Assembly (NCBI RefSeq): GCF_041821045.1
Contig: NZ_JBGUAW010000003.1
Coordinates: 310,001 to 374,000, forward strand
Length of the DNA: 64,000 bases
Direction of reading: 5' to 3'
Origin: Thiohalorhabdus sp. Cl-TMA
Lineage (GTDB): Bacteria > Pseudomonadota > Gammaproteobacteria > Thiohalorhabdales > Thiohalorhabdaceae
The notes beneath the pieces are model-generated. The model had not been told where the DNA came from. It did not search any database and saw only the letters and a list, made by a program, of their open reading frames with translations. The position numbers and the translations under genes were made by a program. Position 1 is the first letter of the stretch; every line of letters begins with the position of its first letter. Positions 35,054 through 44,713 of this stretch are shown one piece after another.

Positions 35054-36265
35054 ATGGCGGACGTGAACAAGGTGGTGCTCGCCTATTCCGGCGGGCTGGA
35101 TACCTCCATTATCCTGAAATGGCTCCAGGATACCTACGGTTGCGAAGTCGTAACCTTTACGGCGGATATCGGCCAGGGCGAGGAAGTGGAGCCGGCCCGG
35201 GAGAAGGCTAAGCAGCTCGGCGTCTCCGAGATCTTCATCGACGACCTGCGCGAGGAGTTCGCCCGCGACTTCGTCTTCCCCATGTTCCGGGCCAATACGG
35301 TCTACGAGGGCCAGTATCTGCTCGGCACCTCCATCGCCCGCCCCCTGATCGCCAAGCGCCAGATCGAGATTGCCCGCCATACCGGAGCGGACGCGGTGGC
35401 CCACGGCGCCACCGGCAAGGGTAACGACCAGGTCCGCTTCGAGCTGGGCTACTACGGCCTGGAGCCCGGCATCCGCGTCATCGCCCCCTGGCGGGAATGG
35501 GACCTGAATTCCCGCGAGAAGCTGCTCGCCTACGCCGAGCAGCACGGCATCCCCATCGAGGGGAAGAAGGAAGGGGGCGGCTCGCCGTACTCCATGGACG
35601 CCAACCTGCTGCACATTTCCTACGAGGGGGGCGTCCTGGAGGATCCCTGGGCGGAGCCGGAGGAGGCCATGTACCGCTGGTCCGTGTCCCCCGAGGAGGC
35701 CCCCGACCGCCCCACCTACATCGAGGTGGACTTCGCCGGTGGCGATCCAGTGGCCATCGACGGCGAGCGGCTGTCCCCGGGTGCGCTCCTGTCCCGGCTC
35801 AATCGGCTCGGCATGGACAACGGCATCGGCCGCCTGGACATCGTCGAGAACCGCTACGTGGGCATGAAGTCGCGCGGCGTCTACGAGACCCCGGGCGGTA
35901 CCATCCTTCTCGAGGCGCACCGTGCCATCGAGTCGCTCACCGTGGACCGGGAGGCCGCCCACCTCAAGGACACCCTCATGCCCCGCTACGCGGAGCTCAT
36001 CTACAACGGCTACTGGTGGGCCCCCGAGCGGCGCATGCTACAGGCGGCCATCGACGAGAGCCAGACCAACGTCCACGGCACCGTGCGGCTCAAGCTCTAC
36101 AAGGGCAACGTTACCGTCGTCGGCCGCAGCTCCGAAAGCAGCCTCTACAACCCCGAGCTGGCCACCTTCGAGGAGGATACGGTCTACGACCAAGCGGACG
36201 CCGAGGGCTTCATCAAGCTGAACGCCCTGCGCCTGCGGGTCGGCCAGTCCGTACAGGGAGGCTGA
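35054..36265 (+). CDS. argG: Argininosuccinate synthase
   Basis: The 403-residue enzyme condenses citrulline and aspartate with ATP. It opens with [19 protein letters not shown], the N-type ATP pyrophosphatase loop, and contains [18 protein letters not shown] and [20 protein letters not shown]. Length fits the type I family. AAGGAAGGG lies about eight bases before the ATG at 35054. It stands alone on the plus strand, divergent from msrB and convergent with the Sel1 gene. argH is not adjacent; it must lie elsewhere. Confidence 0.97.
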   Translation: MADVNKVVLAYSGGLDTSIILKWLQDTYGCEVVTFTADIGQGEEVEPAREKAKQLGVSEIFIDDLREEFARDFVFPMFRANTVYEGQYLLGTSIARPLIAKRQIEIARHTGADAVAHGATGKGNDQVRFELGYYGLEPGIRVIAPWREWDLNSREKLLAYAEQHGIPIEGKKEGGGSPYSMDANLLHISYEGGVLEDPWAEPEEAMYRWSVSPEEAPDRPTYIEVDFAGGDPVAIDGERLSPGALLSRLNRLGMDNGIGRLDIVENRYVGMKSRGVYETPGGTILLEAHRAIESLTVDREAAHLKDTLMPRYAELIYNGYWWAPERRMLQAAIDESQTNVHGTVRLKLYKGNVTVVGRSSESSLYNPELATFEEDTVYDQADAEGFIKLNALRLRVGQSVQGG

Positions 36266-36277
36266 TCGCCGGCCGCG

Positions 36278-36312
36278 TTTCCCCTGGCCGTGTGTCGCGC
36301 GGCCAGGGAAAG
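36278..36312. terminator. Hairpin between argG and the Sel1 lipoprotein gene
   Basis: TTTCCCCTGGCCG and CGGCCAGGGAAA pair across a nine-base loop with one bulge, in the 54-base convergent gap. There is no good U-tract on either strand, so it may be a weak bidirectional terminator. Confidence 0.45.
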
Positions 36313-36319
36313 CGCCCCC

Positions 36320-37132
36320 CTATTCTTCCCGAAGCTCCTGCAGTCGGCGGTTCAGCTCGATGGTCTGGGCTTTGTCCCGGGTCATCTCCTGCGCCCGGGC
36401 GATCTCGTCGCGCTCCATCCGCTTCTCGATGATCTCCCGGTTCTTGCGCGCCGCGGGAACGCCCTGGGACGCCGCGAAGTTGAACCACATGTGCGCCTTC
36501 ACGTAATCCTTCGGCACCCCCTGCCCCTGGCTGTACATGTAGCCGAGATTGCTCTGGGCCTTGGGGTGGCCCTGCTCGGCGGCCATGCGGAACCACTGCA
36601 CCGCTTTGGCATCGTCCTGGGACACCCCCTCCCCGTTGCTGTACATGACCCCGAGGTTGAACTGGGAGACCGCCTTGCCCTGCTCGGCGGCGCGCCGGAA
36701 CCACTGGGCCGCCTTGGCGTTGTCCTTCGCGACCCCCTCGCCCGTCTTGTAGCGCACCCCGAGATCGTGCTGGGCGTCCGCGTCCCCCTGGGCGGCCGCC
36801 TGGCGCAGCCAGCGTATGTCCTTGTCCTGGGGGGCCTCGCCGCCCTCGCCGTACAGGCCGCCGTTCCCGGAATCCTGCTCTTCCTTGCTGGCCAGGTCCT
36901 GGAAGACCCGGGTGGCCACGCCGTAATTACCGTTCTCCAGGGCGTACACGCCCCGCAGGTACTCGCGGTCGGAGGAAAAGCCCTGCATGAACTCCAGCAG
37001 GCTCGATTCCTCCTCCTCCTTATTCTGGTCGGAGGAGCCGGACTGACCATCGCCAGCCGACGGAGGAGCGGCGCATCCGCCCAGCACGCTTCCCGCAAGG
37101 AGGGCCGCCAGGATCCTCGAGCATAGGGCCAT
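36320..37132 (-). CDS. Sel1-repeat lipoprotein
   Basis: The 270-residue protein has a lipoprotein signal peptide with lipobox VLGGC (Cys near residue 20) and an acidic, low-complexity linker after it. From about residue 100 it has four Sel1-like (TPR-related) repeats: AQHDLGVRYKTGEGVAKD, SQFNLGVMYSNGEGVSQD, AQSNLGYMYSQGQGVPKD and a weaker preceding unit. A charged helical tail ends the protein. Sel1 proteins act as scaffolds in the envelope, often in signalling or cell-wall contexts. It is convergent with argG and faces no obvious partner. Confidence 0.9.
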   Translation of the reverse strand: MALCSRILAALLAGSVLGGCAAPPSAGDGQSGSSDQNKEEEESSLLEFMQGFSSDREYLRGVYALENGNYGVATRVFQDLASKEEQDSGNGGLYGEGGEAPQDKDIRWLRQAAAQGDADAQHDLGVRYKTGEGVAKDNAKAAQWFRRAAEQGKAVSQFNLGVMYSNGEGVSQDDAKAVQWFRMAAEQGHPKAQSNLGYMYSQGQGVPKDYVKAHMWFNFAASQGVPAARKNREIIEKRMERDEIARAQEMTRDKAQTIELNRRLQELREE

Positions 37133-37284
37133 ACCGTTCGTCCTCGTTCTGCCGTCGCTTTTCGGCGACCCGATTGTCGCATTTCAGCGCGGCTCTCGGG
37201 CATCCGCGGGGTCGCCGTGGCCCAATCATACACGCCCGGGATGCCGGCTGGGACTCGGCGGAGCCGGCTTTCTCCGACAACTCC

Positions 37285-38136
37285 TCAGGAGGGGGCGGTT
37301 CGCCAGCGGCGCTCTTTCCAGCGGTTGGCCGCGCGTCCGGGGGCGGACACCAGGCCGATGCCCGCCTTGGCGAGGGGGTCGAGCTCCGTCTCCCAGCTGC
37401 GGTCGGGGACGATGGCGCTGTCTCGTGCGGTGCGGACGCGGTTGCCCGCAAGGTTATGGTTGTCCCGGTCGGCCCAGTTCCGGATCTGGCCGTCCTCCAG
37501 GGGCAGCCCCAGGAAGTCCATGAGCGGCCGCATCTCCCACTCCGGACTGGCGGCAAGGCGCTCGTAGCGGATCACCCAGTGGGGCCGGTTGAACAGCAGC
37601 CGGAACAGCCGCAGGGAGCGGTAGGAAAATTGGACTGCCGGCCCGAACAGGCGGCCGTTGCGCCGCCGGATGGAATTGGAGCGCCCCCTGGGATCCCGCA
37701 GGATGTGGACGGGCACCACCTCCAGCTCTGGGTGGGCGAGGAGCCGCCGCAGCCGGGATACCCTTTTGGAGGAGTCCACCACGTAGGCCGTCCCCGAGGC
37801 CCGCCCCGCCGCCGCGAACAGCCGCGCGTTGTCGCGACGGAAGTCCGCCGGGTCCCGGGCCTCCAGATCCAGGGCCGCGAGCCCGCCGTGGCTGGCGGAT
37901 ACCAGCTCGGCGTTGACCCGGGTCCAGAATGGGCAGTCCCAGACGGTGGGCGCTCCGCAGGCGCAGCTGTTGCCGATCCGGTCCAGACTCCCGGGCCTCC
38001 CGCTGCGCTCGAGGCGGGCGAATTTCCGCAGCTTGTGGACCTCGCCCACGCCGACCATGCCGGAATGGGCGTTGAGCAGGACATCCAGGAGGGTGGAGCC
38101 GCTGCGCCCCAGGCCGGTGATATAGACCACCTTCAT
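37285..38136 (-). CDS. PAPS-dependent sulfotransferase family protein
   Basis: The 283-residue protein has the 5'-phosphosulfate-binding loop ITGLGRSGSTLLDVLLN at its N-terminus and a 3'-phosphate-binding segment LRDPRGRSNSIRRRN near residue 145, the two signatures of the sulfotransferase fold. The acceptor is not recognisable. It lies downstream of waaA and a family-9 glycosyltransferase on the same strand, separated by 104 bases, so a cell-surface glycan acceptor is a reasonable inference. Four cysteines (in NSCACGAPTVWDCPFW) cluster near residue 60, a feature seen in one bacterial sulfotransferase subgroup. No signal peptide or membrane helix is seen. Confidence 0.87.
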   Translation of the reverse strand: MKVVYITGLGRSGSTLLDVLLNAHSGMVGVGEVHKLRKFARLERSGRPGSLDRIGNSCACGAPTVWDCPFWTRVNAELVSASHGGLAALDLEARDPADFRRDNARLFAAAGRASGTAYVVDSSKRVSRLRRLLAHPELEVVPVHILRDPRGRSNSIRRRNGRLFGPAVQFSYRSLRLFRLLFNRPHWVIRYERLAASPEWEMRPLMDFLGLPLEDGQIRNWADRDNHNLAGNRVRTARDSAIVPDRSWETELDPLAKAGIGLVSAPGRAANRWKERRWRTAPS

Positions 38137-38240
38137 CCCGTTTTCCTCCGTTCGCGCACGTGATGACCGGATGGCGGGCCTTCAGTCACGTCCTTCGGGT
38201 TGGAAGGGCCTTGTGGGGGTGCTCTCCCGGCGAGCCTGGT

Positions 38241-39302
38241 CTAGATGGCTCGAACGGGCCGCCCGGCTTCCCGCTGGGCTTGATCCGCCAGCAGCCGGTC
38301 CAGCCGGGCCGTGACCGAATCCACGTCGATGAGGCGCATGGCCGCCGCGCCGCGGCCCAGGCCTCGCGAGGAGGCCGCCGGGTAGCGGTCCACGCACCAT
38401 TCCCGGGACCGGTAGGGGCCGGAGCGCGCCGGATCGGAGGCGGCATAGAGCCCGATCACCGGGGTGCCGACGGCGGTGGCCATGTGCACGGGTCCCGTAT
38501 CGGGTGCGAGCAGGACGGTCGACTCCCCGAGGAGGGCCAGCATCTCCTTCAGCGAGGTCCGGCCCGCGAGATTGCTGGCGGGATGGGCCATCGCCCCCCG
38601 GATGGTCTCGATGAAGCGGTGATCCCGGGGCGCGGCCCCCCCGGTGAACAGGACCTGGCAGCCGTGCCGGGCGGCGGCGTGATCGGCCACCCGGGCATAG
38701 CGCTCCGGGAGCCAGTTGCGCCGGTTTCCGGCGCTGGCGCAGGGATTGATCACCAGTGCCCGCCTGTCCGGCACCATCAGGGAGCGGGCCCGGAGGCGGG
38801 CCGCCTCCGGAATGGGAATGCCCCATTCCAGGTGCCGCTCCTTGATCCCCAGGGCCCGGCTGAAGCCGAAATAGCCGTCCAGGGTATGCGGCGAAGGGCC
38901 CGGATGGATGGCGCCGTGGACGAAGGCTCGCTGGAAGTCCTTGGCCCGCGGACGGTCGTAGCCGATCCGGAATCCCGCCCGGACCGCCGTGCTCACCAGG
39001 TTGGCCCGCCAGGCCGCCTGCGCGTGCAGCAGGACATCGAAGCGCCGGCCGCGGAGGCGGGACCAAAGCGCGGTTAGGGAGCGGGCCGTGCGCGCCTTGT
39101 CGAGCACCAGCAGCTCCACCCCCTCCAGGCCCGCCACCAGTTCCGCCTCCGTCCGACCGATGATCCAGGTGAGGCGCGTTTCCGGAAGCTCCCGCTGCAG
39201 GGTGCGGACCAGGGGAACGATGTTCACGACGTCGCCGATGGCCGAAAGGCGAAGCAGGCAGAGCGAGCGGGGTGGATCCGGGATCCGCGGAGCGGGGGTC
39301 AC
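38241..39302 (-). CDS. Glycosyltransferase family 9 (heptosyltransferase-like)
   Basis: The 353-residue protein belongs to GT9, which adds heptose to the LPS inner core from ADP-heptose. The opening SLCLLRLSAIGDVVNIVPLV is typical, followed by LTWIIGRTEAELV, the HAQAAWRANLVS segment, the nucleotide-binding NPCASAGNRRNW and LLAPDTGPVHMATAVGTPVI. GTG at 39302 is chosen: GGGAGG precedes it, and it overlaps the waaA stop by four bases. The longer open frame to 39896 runs inside waaA. It most resembles heptosyltransferase I-type proteins, but the exact acceptor is not settled; the gmhB product at 13.7 kb supports use of heptose. Confidence 0.9.
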   Translation of the reverse strand: MTPAPRIPDPPRSLCLLRLSAIGDVVNIVPLVRTLQRELPETRLTWIIGRTEAELVAGLEGVELLVLDKARTARSLTALWSRLRGRRFDVLLHAQAAWRANLVSTAVRAGFRIGYDRPRAKDFQRAFVHGAIHPGPSPHTLDGYFGFSRALGIKERHLEWGIPIPEAARLRARSLMVPDRRALVINPCASAGNRRNWLPERYARVADHAAARHGCQVLFTGGAAPRDHRFIETIRGAMAHPASNLAGRTSLKEMLALLGESTVLLAPDTGPVHMATAVGTPVIGLYAASDPARSGPYRSREWCVDRYPAASSRGLGRGAAAMRLIDVDSVTARLDRLLADQAQREAGRPVRAI

Positions 39303-40630
39303 GGGTGGCCTCCCTGTAGGCGGTACGCCTGCGCGGCCGGGTCTGATCCTCGCGACGCGGACGTACGGATGGGCCCTGGCGTGAAGTGCTCGGGGCAGAG
39401 CTCGGCCAGGGTCTCCAGATAGCGCTCCAGGACGTTGCCGTGGTCGTGGACGAACCGGTGGCCCGCCGCGCCGATGGCCGCCCTTCGCCGCGGATCCCGG
39501 AGGAGCGCGGCCAGCTCTTCCGCCAGCTCGGGCGCGCCGCTTACCTGGATGGCGCCGCCCGCGCCCTGAAGCCCTTCCAGCTCGCCGCGGAATTTCTCCA
39601 TGTGCGGCCCCACGAGCACCGGTCGGCCCAGGGCCGCGGGCTCGAGGAGGTTGTGTCCGCCAATCGGCACCAGCGAGCCGCCCAGGAAGACCAGGTCGGC
39701 GTGCCCCAGGAACCAGGTCAGCTCCCCGAGGGTGTCCGCCAGGTAGATGGCCGTGTCCGCCGTGATCGGGTCGCCGCGGCTGCGGACGGCCACCCGGGAG
39801 GTTCGGGCCTGGAGCTCGTGAAGGATCCGCGTCCCCCGAGCGGGGTGGCGGGGCGCGATGACGAGCAGCCTGTCCGTCGGTGCCGCCCGAAGCCACAGGT
39901 CGGCGAGCGCCGCCTCCTCCCCGGCATGGGTGGAGCCCGCCAGGACATACGGACGGGCGACCGGGGACGCCTCGGGGACCTCACGGGCGAGCTCCCCGGC
40001 CCGCGCGAACTTCAGATTCCCCAGCACGCGGATGCGCTCCGGGGGCATGCCCAGGGCGTGGAAGCGCCTGCCGTCCTCCTGGGAACGCGCCAGGCAGCCG
40101 TGCACCGCGCCCAGAGCGGCGGCAAGGACGGCCCGGATCCACGCGGGGGCCTCCAGGGTGCGCCGGGAAAGCCGGCCGTTGATCACGAACAGCGGGATAT
40201 CGCGCTCGCGGCAGGCCTTGAAGAGATTGGGCCAGAGCTCGGTCTCCACCACGAGTGCGCAACGGGGCTGCGCCCGCCGGAAGAAACGGTGGACCGCGCC
40301 CCGGAAATCCACCGGGAGGTAGGTGTGCCGCGTGCCCGAGGGCAGCCGCTTTTCCGCCGTTTCCGCACCGGTGGGGGTGCAGGTGGACACCAGGATGCGC
40401 CGCCGGGGATGGGCTGAGGCCAGCGCCTGGACGAGGGAGCAGGCGGCCCATACCTCGCCCACGGACACGCAGTGCACCCAGAAGTCGAAAGGTCCTTCGG
40501 GCAGACTCCAGCCGAGGCGCTGCCGGAAATATCGGCCGCCCCGGTTATCGCGCACGGTGCGCCACAGCAGGTAGCCGGTGGCCGGTGGCGCCGCCAAACT
40601 GGTCACCACGCGGTAGATATCCGGTCGCAT
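39299..40630 (-). CDS. waaA: 3-deoxy-D-manno-octulosonate (Kdo) transferase
   Basis: WaaA (KdtA) transfers Kdo residues from CMP-Kdo to lipid A precursors at the inner membrane. The 443-residue protein has an N-terminal anchor, the catalytic VSVGEVWAA (conserved Glu), LVVETELWPNLF, the GRLSRRTLEAPAW loop and the donor-side FLGGSLVPIGGHNLLEPAALG segment. Length is normal. The ATG at 40630 has no strong Shine-Dalgarno sequence. Its stop overlaps the glycosyltransferase start, so the pair is coupled. Whether it is mono- or bifunctional cannot be told by eye. Confidence 0.96.
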   Translation of the reverse strand: MRPDIYRVVTSLAAPPATGYLLWRTVRDNRGGRYFRQRLGWSLPEGPFDFWVHCVSVGEVWAACSLVQALASAHPRRRILVSTCTPTGAETAEKRLPSGTRHTYLPVDFRGAVHRFFRRAQPRCALVVETELWPNLFKACRERDIPLFVINGRLSRRTLEAPAWIRAVLAAALGAVHGCLARSQEDGRRFHALGMPPERIRVLGNLKFARAGELAREVPEASPVARPYVLAGSTHAGEEAALADLWLRAAPTDRLLVIAPRHPARGTRILHELQARTSRVAVRSRGDPITADTAIYLADTLGELTWFLGHADLVFLGGSLVPIGGHNLLEPAALGRPVLVGPHMEKFRGELEGLQGAGGAIQVSGAPELAEELAALLRDPRRRAAIGAAGHRFVHDHGNVLERYLETLAELCPEHFTPGPIRTSASRGSDPAAQAYRLQGGHP

Positions 40631-40772
40631 GGGAATGGACCCGGGTGGCAGGGAAGAGGGGGAACCTCAGACCAAGCTGCCACGGGGGGCGCGGCGCGTC
40701 ATGACGCCTCGGCGGGGAATTTGAGGCGGGACAAGATCGCCCACCGGCATGGCCGCGGGAGACCGGCTCCGC

Positions 40773-42836
40773 TCAGGAGTCGCGGTTCGCCCCGGCCGTG
40801 CCCATGGACTCGGAGGAAGGCGCCTGCGGAACGCTTTCCATCCCGGAAGAGGAGGTGGCGAAATGGATGTCCCGCTGCGGGAAGGGGATGATGACGCCGT
40901 GCTGCCGGAACAGCTCGTCGATGCGGAACCGGAGGTCCGAGGGGACCGACAGCATATAGTCCAGATGGGTGAAGCAGCGCAGCTCGAAGAGCAGCGCGCT
41001 GTCCCCGAAGTCCCGGAACAGCACCAGGGGCTGCGGCTCCTCGTAGACCTGGGTGTGCTCCTGGGCCACCTGCGTCAGCAGCTCATGGACCAGGCCGGTA
41101 TCGGAGCCGTAGGCCACGTTCACGTTGATGATCAGGCGGGTGCGGTAGTCGGAATGGGTCCAGTTGGTGACCGTGGAGGAGACTAGCTCGGAGTTGGGAA
41201 CGATCAGCTCCGCACGGTCATAGGTGCGCACCACGGTGGACCGGACCCGGATATGCAGGACCTCCGCCCACTGCTTCTGGTACTCCACCACGTCGCCCAC
41301 CTTGATGGGGCGCTCGAAGAGCAGGATCAGGCCGGAGACGAAATTGTTGATGACGTTCTGCAGCCCGAAGCCGATACCCACGGAGAGGGCGCCGGCGATG
41401 ATGGCGAGGTTGGTGAGATCGAAGCCGGCCACCGAGATGGCGATGAAGGCCCCTACCACCAGCACGGTGTAGAACACCAGCGAGGAGATGCTGTTGCGCA
41501 GGCCCGCGTCCGGGGTGAATCGCGGCAGGATGCGGTAGTGGAGCCCCGCGCGCAGCCAGCGGCCCAGGTAGAAGACCACCAGGAACACGGCGAGGGCCAC
41601 GCCGATGCCGACGAGCGAGAACTCGTACTGGCCGATGTGGAAGCCGAACAGGATCGGCCGCACGGACCACCAGACCCGCTCCAGGGGAAACTGCCAGAGC
41701 GCCAGCACGGTGAGCAGCCCGCCGGCCATGACCACCACCCGTACCAGCATCCCCAGCAGCTCCACGGCGTTGGCCTGTCGGGCGGGGGTGAGGAAGGGCG
41801 CCAGCGACTCCGGAGGGCGGCTCTTCTTGAGGCGCCCCACGCCGCGGCTCAGGCCGCTGGCCAGGGCGCCGGCGGCCAGCAGGAGGAGTATGGAGGCGAG
41901 CAGGTTGAGAAGCAGGAATCCGGCCAGACGGTGGTAGCCCATCAGGGCGATGGTGGGCAGGGCCAGGGCGGTGGCCGCCACCAGCAGCCGGCCCAGCCCC
42001 AGCGCCAGCTCGCGCATGGGCGGCAGGGGCTCTCCCGGGCGCGCCCCGCCGATGCTGCGCCAGCCCTCCCGGTTCCGCAGGCTCCATAGCGCCGGCAGGG
42101 TCACCAGGGTAAGCAGCAGGACCAGCACCGACTGGAGGGCCACCGGTAAGGGGAAGCTCTGGTGGGCGATCACCAGGAAGGCCACCGTGCCGGTCACGGC
42201 GAACAGTCCGCGCCCGGCGTTCCAGAGCCGCCTGATGCCCGGCTGCTCCAGCCGCTTGGCCAGATCGTCCGACTCGAAGGGTCGCAGTAGGACCGGAAAC
42301 AGGGCCAGACCCAACCGGTAGGCAGCGAAAATCCCCAGGCCCGTCTCGAGGAAAAAGCCGAATGCGTGCTCCCGGGCCGCCACCAGCTCCAGCGCCACCA
42401 CCAGGGCGGCGGGTATGCACAGGGAGAAGGCACGGTCGCGCACCGCGCCGGCCAGTCCCGCGCCCAGGTAGCGCAGCCGGTAGTGACGCGTCGGGCCGCC
42501 GGGGGTGGCGGCCCAGTGCCCCGTGCCACGCCGCAGGGCCCACCCCAGAAGCAGCCCCAGGACGAGCCCCGCGCCGATCGCCCAGTAGACCTCGGCCGCG
42601 CTGGGGAGGCCCCAGTCCGGCCGGATGGTGGCGATGGCGGCCAGCTGCTTCCAGGCCGTTTGCAGGGTCTCGGGGGCCCACGGGTAGGGACCGTTCTCCA
42701 CCACCTTCTCCATGGGCACCTCCTCCTCTGCCGCCAGCCCGATCAGGGGGAGAAAGGGCAGCGCGAGCAGGAACGGCACCGCGAGCAGGCCGGCGATGGA
42801 CAGCAGCCGGTGCGGATGTTCCTCGGTGTCGGCCAT
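40773..42836 (-). CDS. Large MscS-family mechanosensitive channel
   Basis: The 687-residue inner-membrane protein has a periplasmic N-terminal segment and about ten membrane helices, ending in an MscS core. The pore helix and loop read AGALSVGIGFGLQNVINNF, then ILLFERPIKVGDVVEY, and the cytoplasmic beta domain contains RSTVVRTYDRAELIVPNSEL. Such large MscS proteins (MscK/YbiO-like) release solutes under hypo-osmotic stress or sense ions. The C-terminus is a typical vestibule followed by a short Ser-rich tail. The gene starts six bases after ilvD copy 1, so the two are probably cotranscribed, which is an odd functional pairing. Upstream of waaA the 142-base gap holds nothing I recognise. Confidence 0.93.
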   Translation of the reverse strand: MADTEEHPHRLLSIAGLLAVPFLLALPFLPLIGLAAEEEVPMEKVVENGPYPWAPETLQTAWKQLAAIATIRPDWGLPSAAEVYWAIGAGLVLGLLLGWALRRGTGHWAATPGGPTRHYRLRYLGAGLAGAVRDRAFSLCIPAALVVALELVAAREHAFGFFLETGLGIFAAYRLGLALFPVLLRPFESDDLAKRLEQPGIRRLWNAGRGLFAVTGTVAFLVIAHQSFPLPVALQSVLVLLLTLVTLPALWSLRNREGWRSIGGARPGEPLPPMRELALGLGRLLVAATALALPTIALMGYHRLAGFLLLNLLASILLLLAAGALASGLSRGVGRLKKSRPPESLAPFLTPARQANAVELLGMLVRVVVMAGGLLTVLALWQFPLERVWWSVRPILFGFHIGQYEFSLVGIGVALAVFLVVFYLGRWLRAGLHYRILPRFTPDAGLRNSISSLVFYTVLVVGAFIAISVAGFDLTNLAIIAGALSVGIGFGLQNVINNFVSGLILLFERPIKVGDVVEYQKQWAEVLHIRVRSTVVRTYDRAELIVPNSELVSSTVTNWTHSDYRTRLIINVNVAYGSDTGLVHELLTQVAQEHTQVYEEPQPLVLFRDFGDSALLFELRCFTHLDYMLSVPSDLRFRIDELFRQHGVIIPFPQRDIHFATSSSGMESVPQAPSSESMGTAGANRDS

Positions 42837-42842
42837 GTCGAT

Positions 42843-44516
42843 TCAGTCCGTGGTGGCGCCCCGGCTCGCCTCGCCGGCCAGCTTGGCGTACTTGGCCAGC
42901 ATCCCGCGGGTATACCGGGGCGCCGGCGGGCTCCACGCTTGCCGCCGACGCTCGATTTCCTCCTCGCTCAGCCGGGCCTCGAGCAGGCGCCGGTCGGCGT
43001 CGATGGTGATCTCGTCCCCTTCCCGAAGCAGTCCGATGGGCCCGCCGGCGGCCGCTTCCGGCGCCACGTGGCCCACCACCATGCCGTAGGTGCCGCCGGA
43101 GAAGCGGCCGTCCGTGATCAGGCCAACGGAGTCACCGAGTCCTTGACCCACCAGTGCCGAGGTGGGGCCCAGCATCTCGCGCATGCCCGGACCGCCCTTG
43201 GGGCCCTCGTTGCGGATCACCACCACGTCGCCCGCGCGGATCTCGCGGCCCTCGATGGCGTCCATGGCGGCGTCCTCCGAGTCGAAGATCCGCGCCGGGC
43301 CGGTGATGGTGGTGGTCTTCAGGCCGGAGATCTTGGCCACGGCGCCGCCGGGGGCCAGGTTGCCCTTGAGGATGGCCAGGTGTCCGCGGGCATAGACGGG
43401 ATCGTCGAAGGGCCGGATGACCGCCTGTTCCGGGTCGGGATCCTCCGGAATCCCTTCCAGCACCTCGGCCACGGTGCGTCCGGTGACGGTGAGGCAGTCC
43501 CCGTGCAGCAGGTCGCGGGCGAGCAGCATCTTCATCACCTGCGGTACGCCGCCGGCGTGATGGAACTGGGTGGTGACGAAGCGGCCGGAGGGCTTGAGGT
43601 CGCAGAGCACCGGGACCTGCTGGCGGATGCGCTCGAAGTCGTCGATCTCCAGGTCCACCTCGGCGGCCCGGGCGATGGCGAGCAGATGGAGCACCGCGTT
43701 GGTGGAGCCGCCGAGGGCCATGACCACGGCGATGGCGTTCTCGAAGGCCGCTCGGGTCAGGATGTCGCGGGGCAGGATCTGCTCGTGGATGGCATGGGCG
43801 AGGGCGCGGGCGGATTCCTCCGCGGACTTGGCCTTCTCCTCGTCCTCGGCGGCCATGGTGGAGGAATAGGGCAGGCTCATGCCCATGGCCTCGAAGGCGG
43901 AGGACATGGTGTTGGCGGTGAACATGCCGCCGCAGGAGCCCGCGCCGGGGCAGGCGTTGCGCTCCACGCCCTTGAGGTCCTCCTCGGCCAGGTTTTGGGC
44001 CTGGTATTTCCCCACCGCCTCGAAGGCGGAGACGATGGTGAGGTCCTCGCCTTTGTACCAGCCCGGCTTGATGGTCCCGCCGTAGACGAATACCGCCGGG
44101 ATGTTCATGCGGGCGATGCCGATCATGGCGCCGGGCATGTTCTTGTCGCAGCCCCCCAGGGCGATCACCCCGTCCATGGACTGGCCCTGGCACACCGTCT
44201 CGATGGAGTCGGCGATCACCTCCCGGGACACCAGGGAGTACTTCATGCCCTCGGTGCCCATGGAGATGCCGTCGGAGATGGTGATGGTGCCGAACAGCTG
44301 GGGCATGGCCCCGGCCTCGCGCAGGGCCTCCTCGGCGCGGTGGGCCTGATCGCCGATTTTCACGTTGCAGGGGGTGATGGTGCTGTGTCCGCTGGCGACG
44401 CCGACGATGGGCTTGTTGAAGTCCTCGTCTCCGAAGCCCACGGCGCGCAGCATGGCGCGGTTGGGGGTTCGCCGCACCCCGTCGGTGGTGGCGCGGCTAC
44501 GGCGGTTATCCGGCAT
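42843..44516 (-). CDS. ilvD: Dihydroxy-acid dehydratase, short (plant/cyanobacterial-like) type
   Basis: The 557-residue iron-sulfur enzyme dehydrates dihydroxy acids in valine and isoleucine synthesis. Cluster cysteines sit in the segments [11 protein letters not shown] and [19 protein letters not shown]; substrate segments include [18 protein letters not shown] and [20 protein letters not shown]. The length and these motif variants are those of the plant/cyanobacterial-type group, described as having an oxygen-stable [2Fe-2S] cluster, in contrast with the E. coli-type enzyme encoded by the next upstream gene. It is followed after six bases by the MscS gene. Sugar-acid dehydratases are relatives, but the motif set favours IlvD. 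Confidence 0.93.
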   Translation of the reverse strand: MPDNRRSRATTDGVRRTPNRAMLRAVGFGDEDFNKPIVGVASGHSTITPCNVKIGDQAHRAEEALREAGAMPQLFGTITISDGISMGTEGMKYSLVSREVIADSIETVCQGQSMDGVIALGGCDKNMPGAMIGIARMNIPAVFVYGGTIKPGWYKGEDLTIVSAFEAVGKYQAQNLAEEDLKGVERNACPGAGSCGGMFTANTMSSAFEAMGMSLPYSSTMAAEDEEKAKSAEESARALAHAIHEQILPRDILTRAAFENAIAVVMALGGSTNAVLHLLAIARAAEVDLEIDDFERIRQQVPVLCDLKPSGRFVTTQFHHAGGVPQVMKMLLARDLLHGDCLTVTGRTVAEVLEGIPEDPDPEQAVIRPFDDPVYARGHLAILKGNLAPGGAVAKISGLKTTTITGPARIFDSEDAAMDAIEGREIRAGDVVVIRNEGPKGGPGMREMLGPTSALVGQGLGDSVGLITDGRFSGGTYGMVVGHVAPEAAAGGPIGLLREGDEITIDADRRLLEARLSEEEIERRRQAWSPPAPRYTRGMLAKYAKLAGEASRGATTD

Positions 44517-44713
44517 GGCGTTTGGTGCCCTTAGTTTGTCCCGTTTGGGTTTTCGGGATTGCCCTTATGCAGGATGCTGGTAACTGTTCCAGCGAACAAT
44601 CCCTACCAGACTAATCGGATCGGGGCCCGAATGATGCCCCCTTCCCGTCCCTCGTGGCCGCGAGGCGACGGATGGGCCGGGGCGTCCGTCCCCGATCCGG
44701 ACCATTCCGCCGC

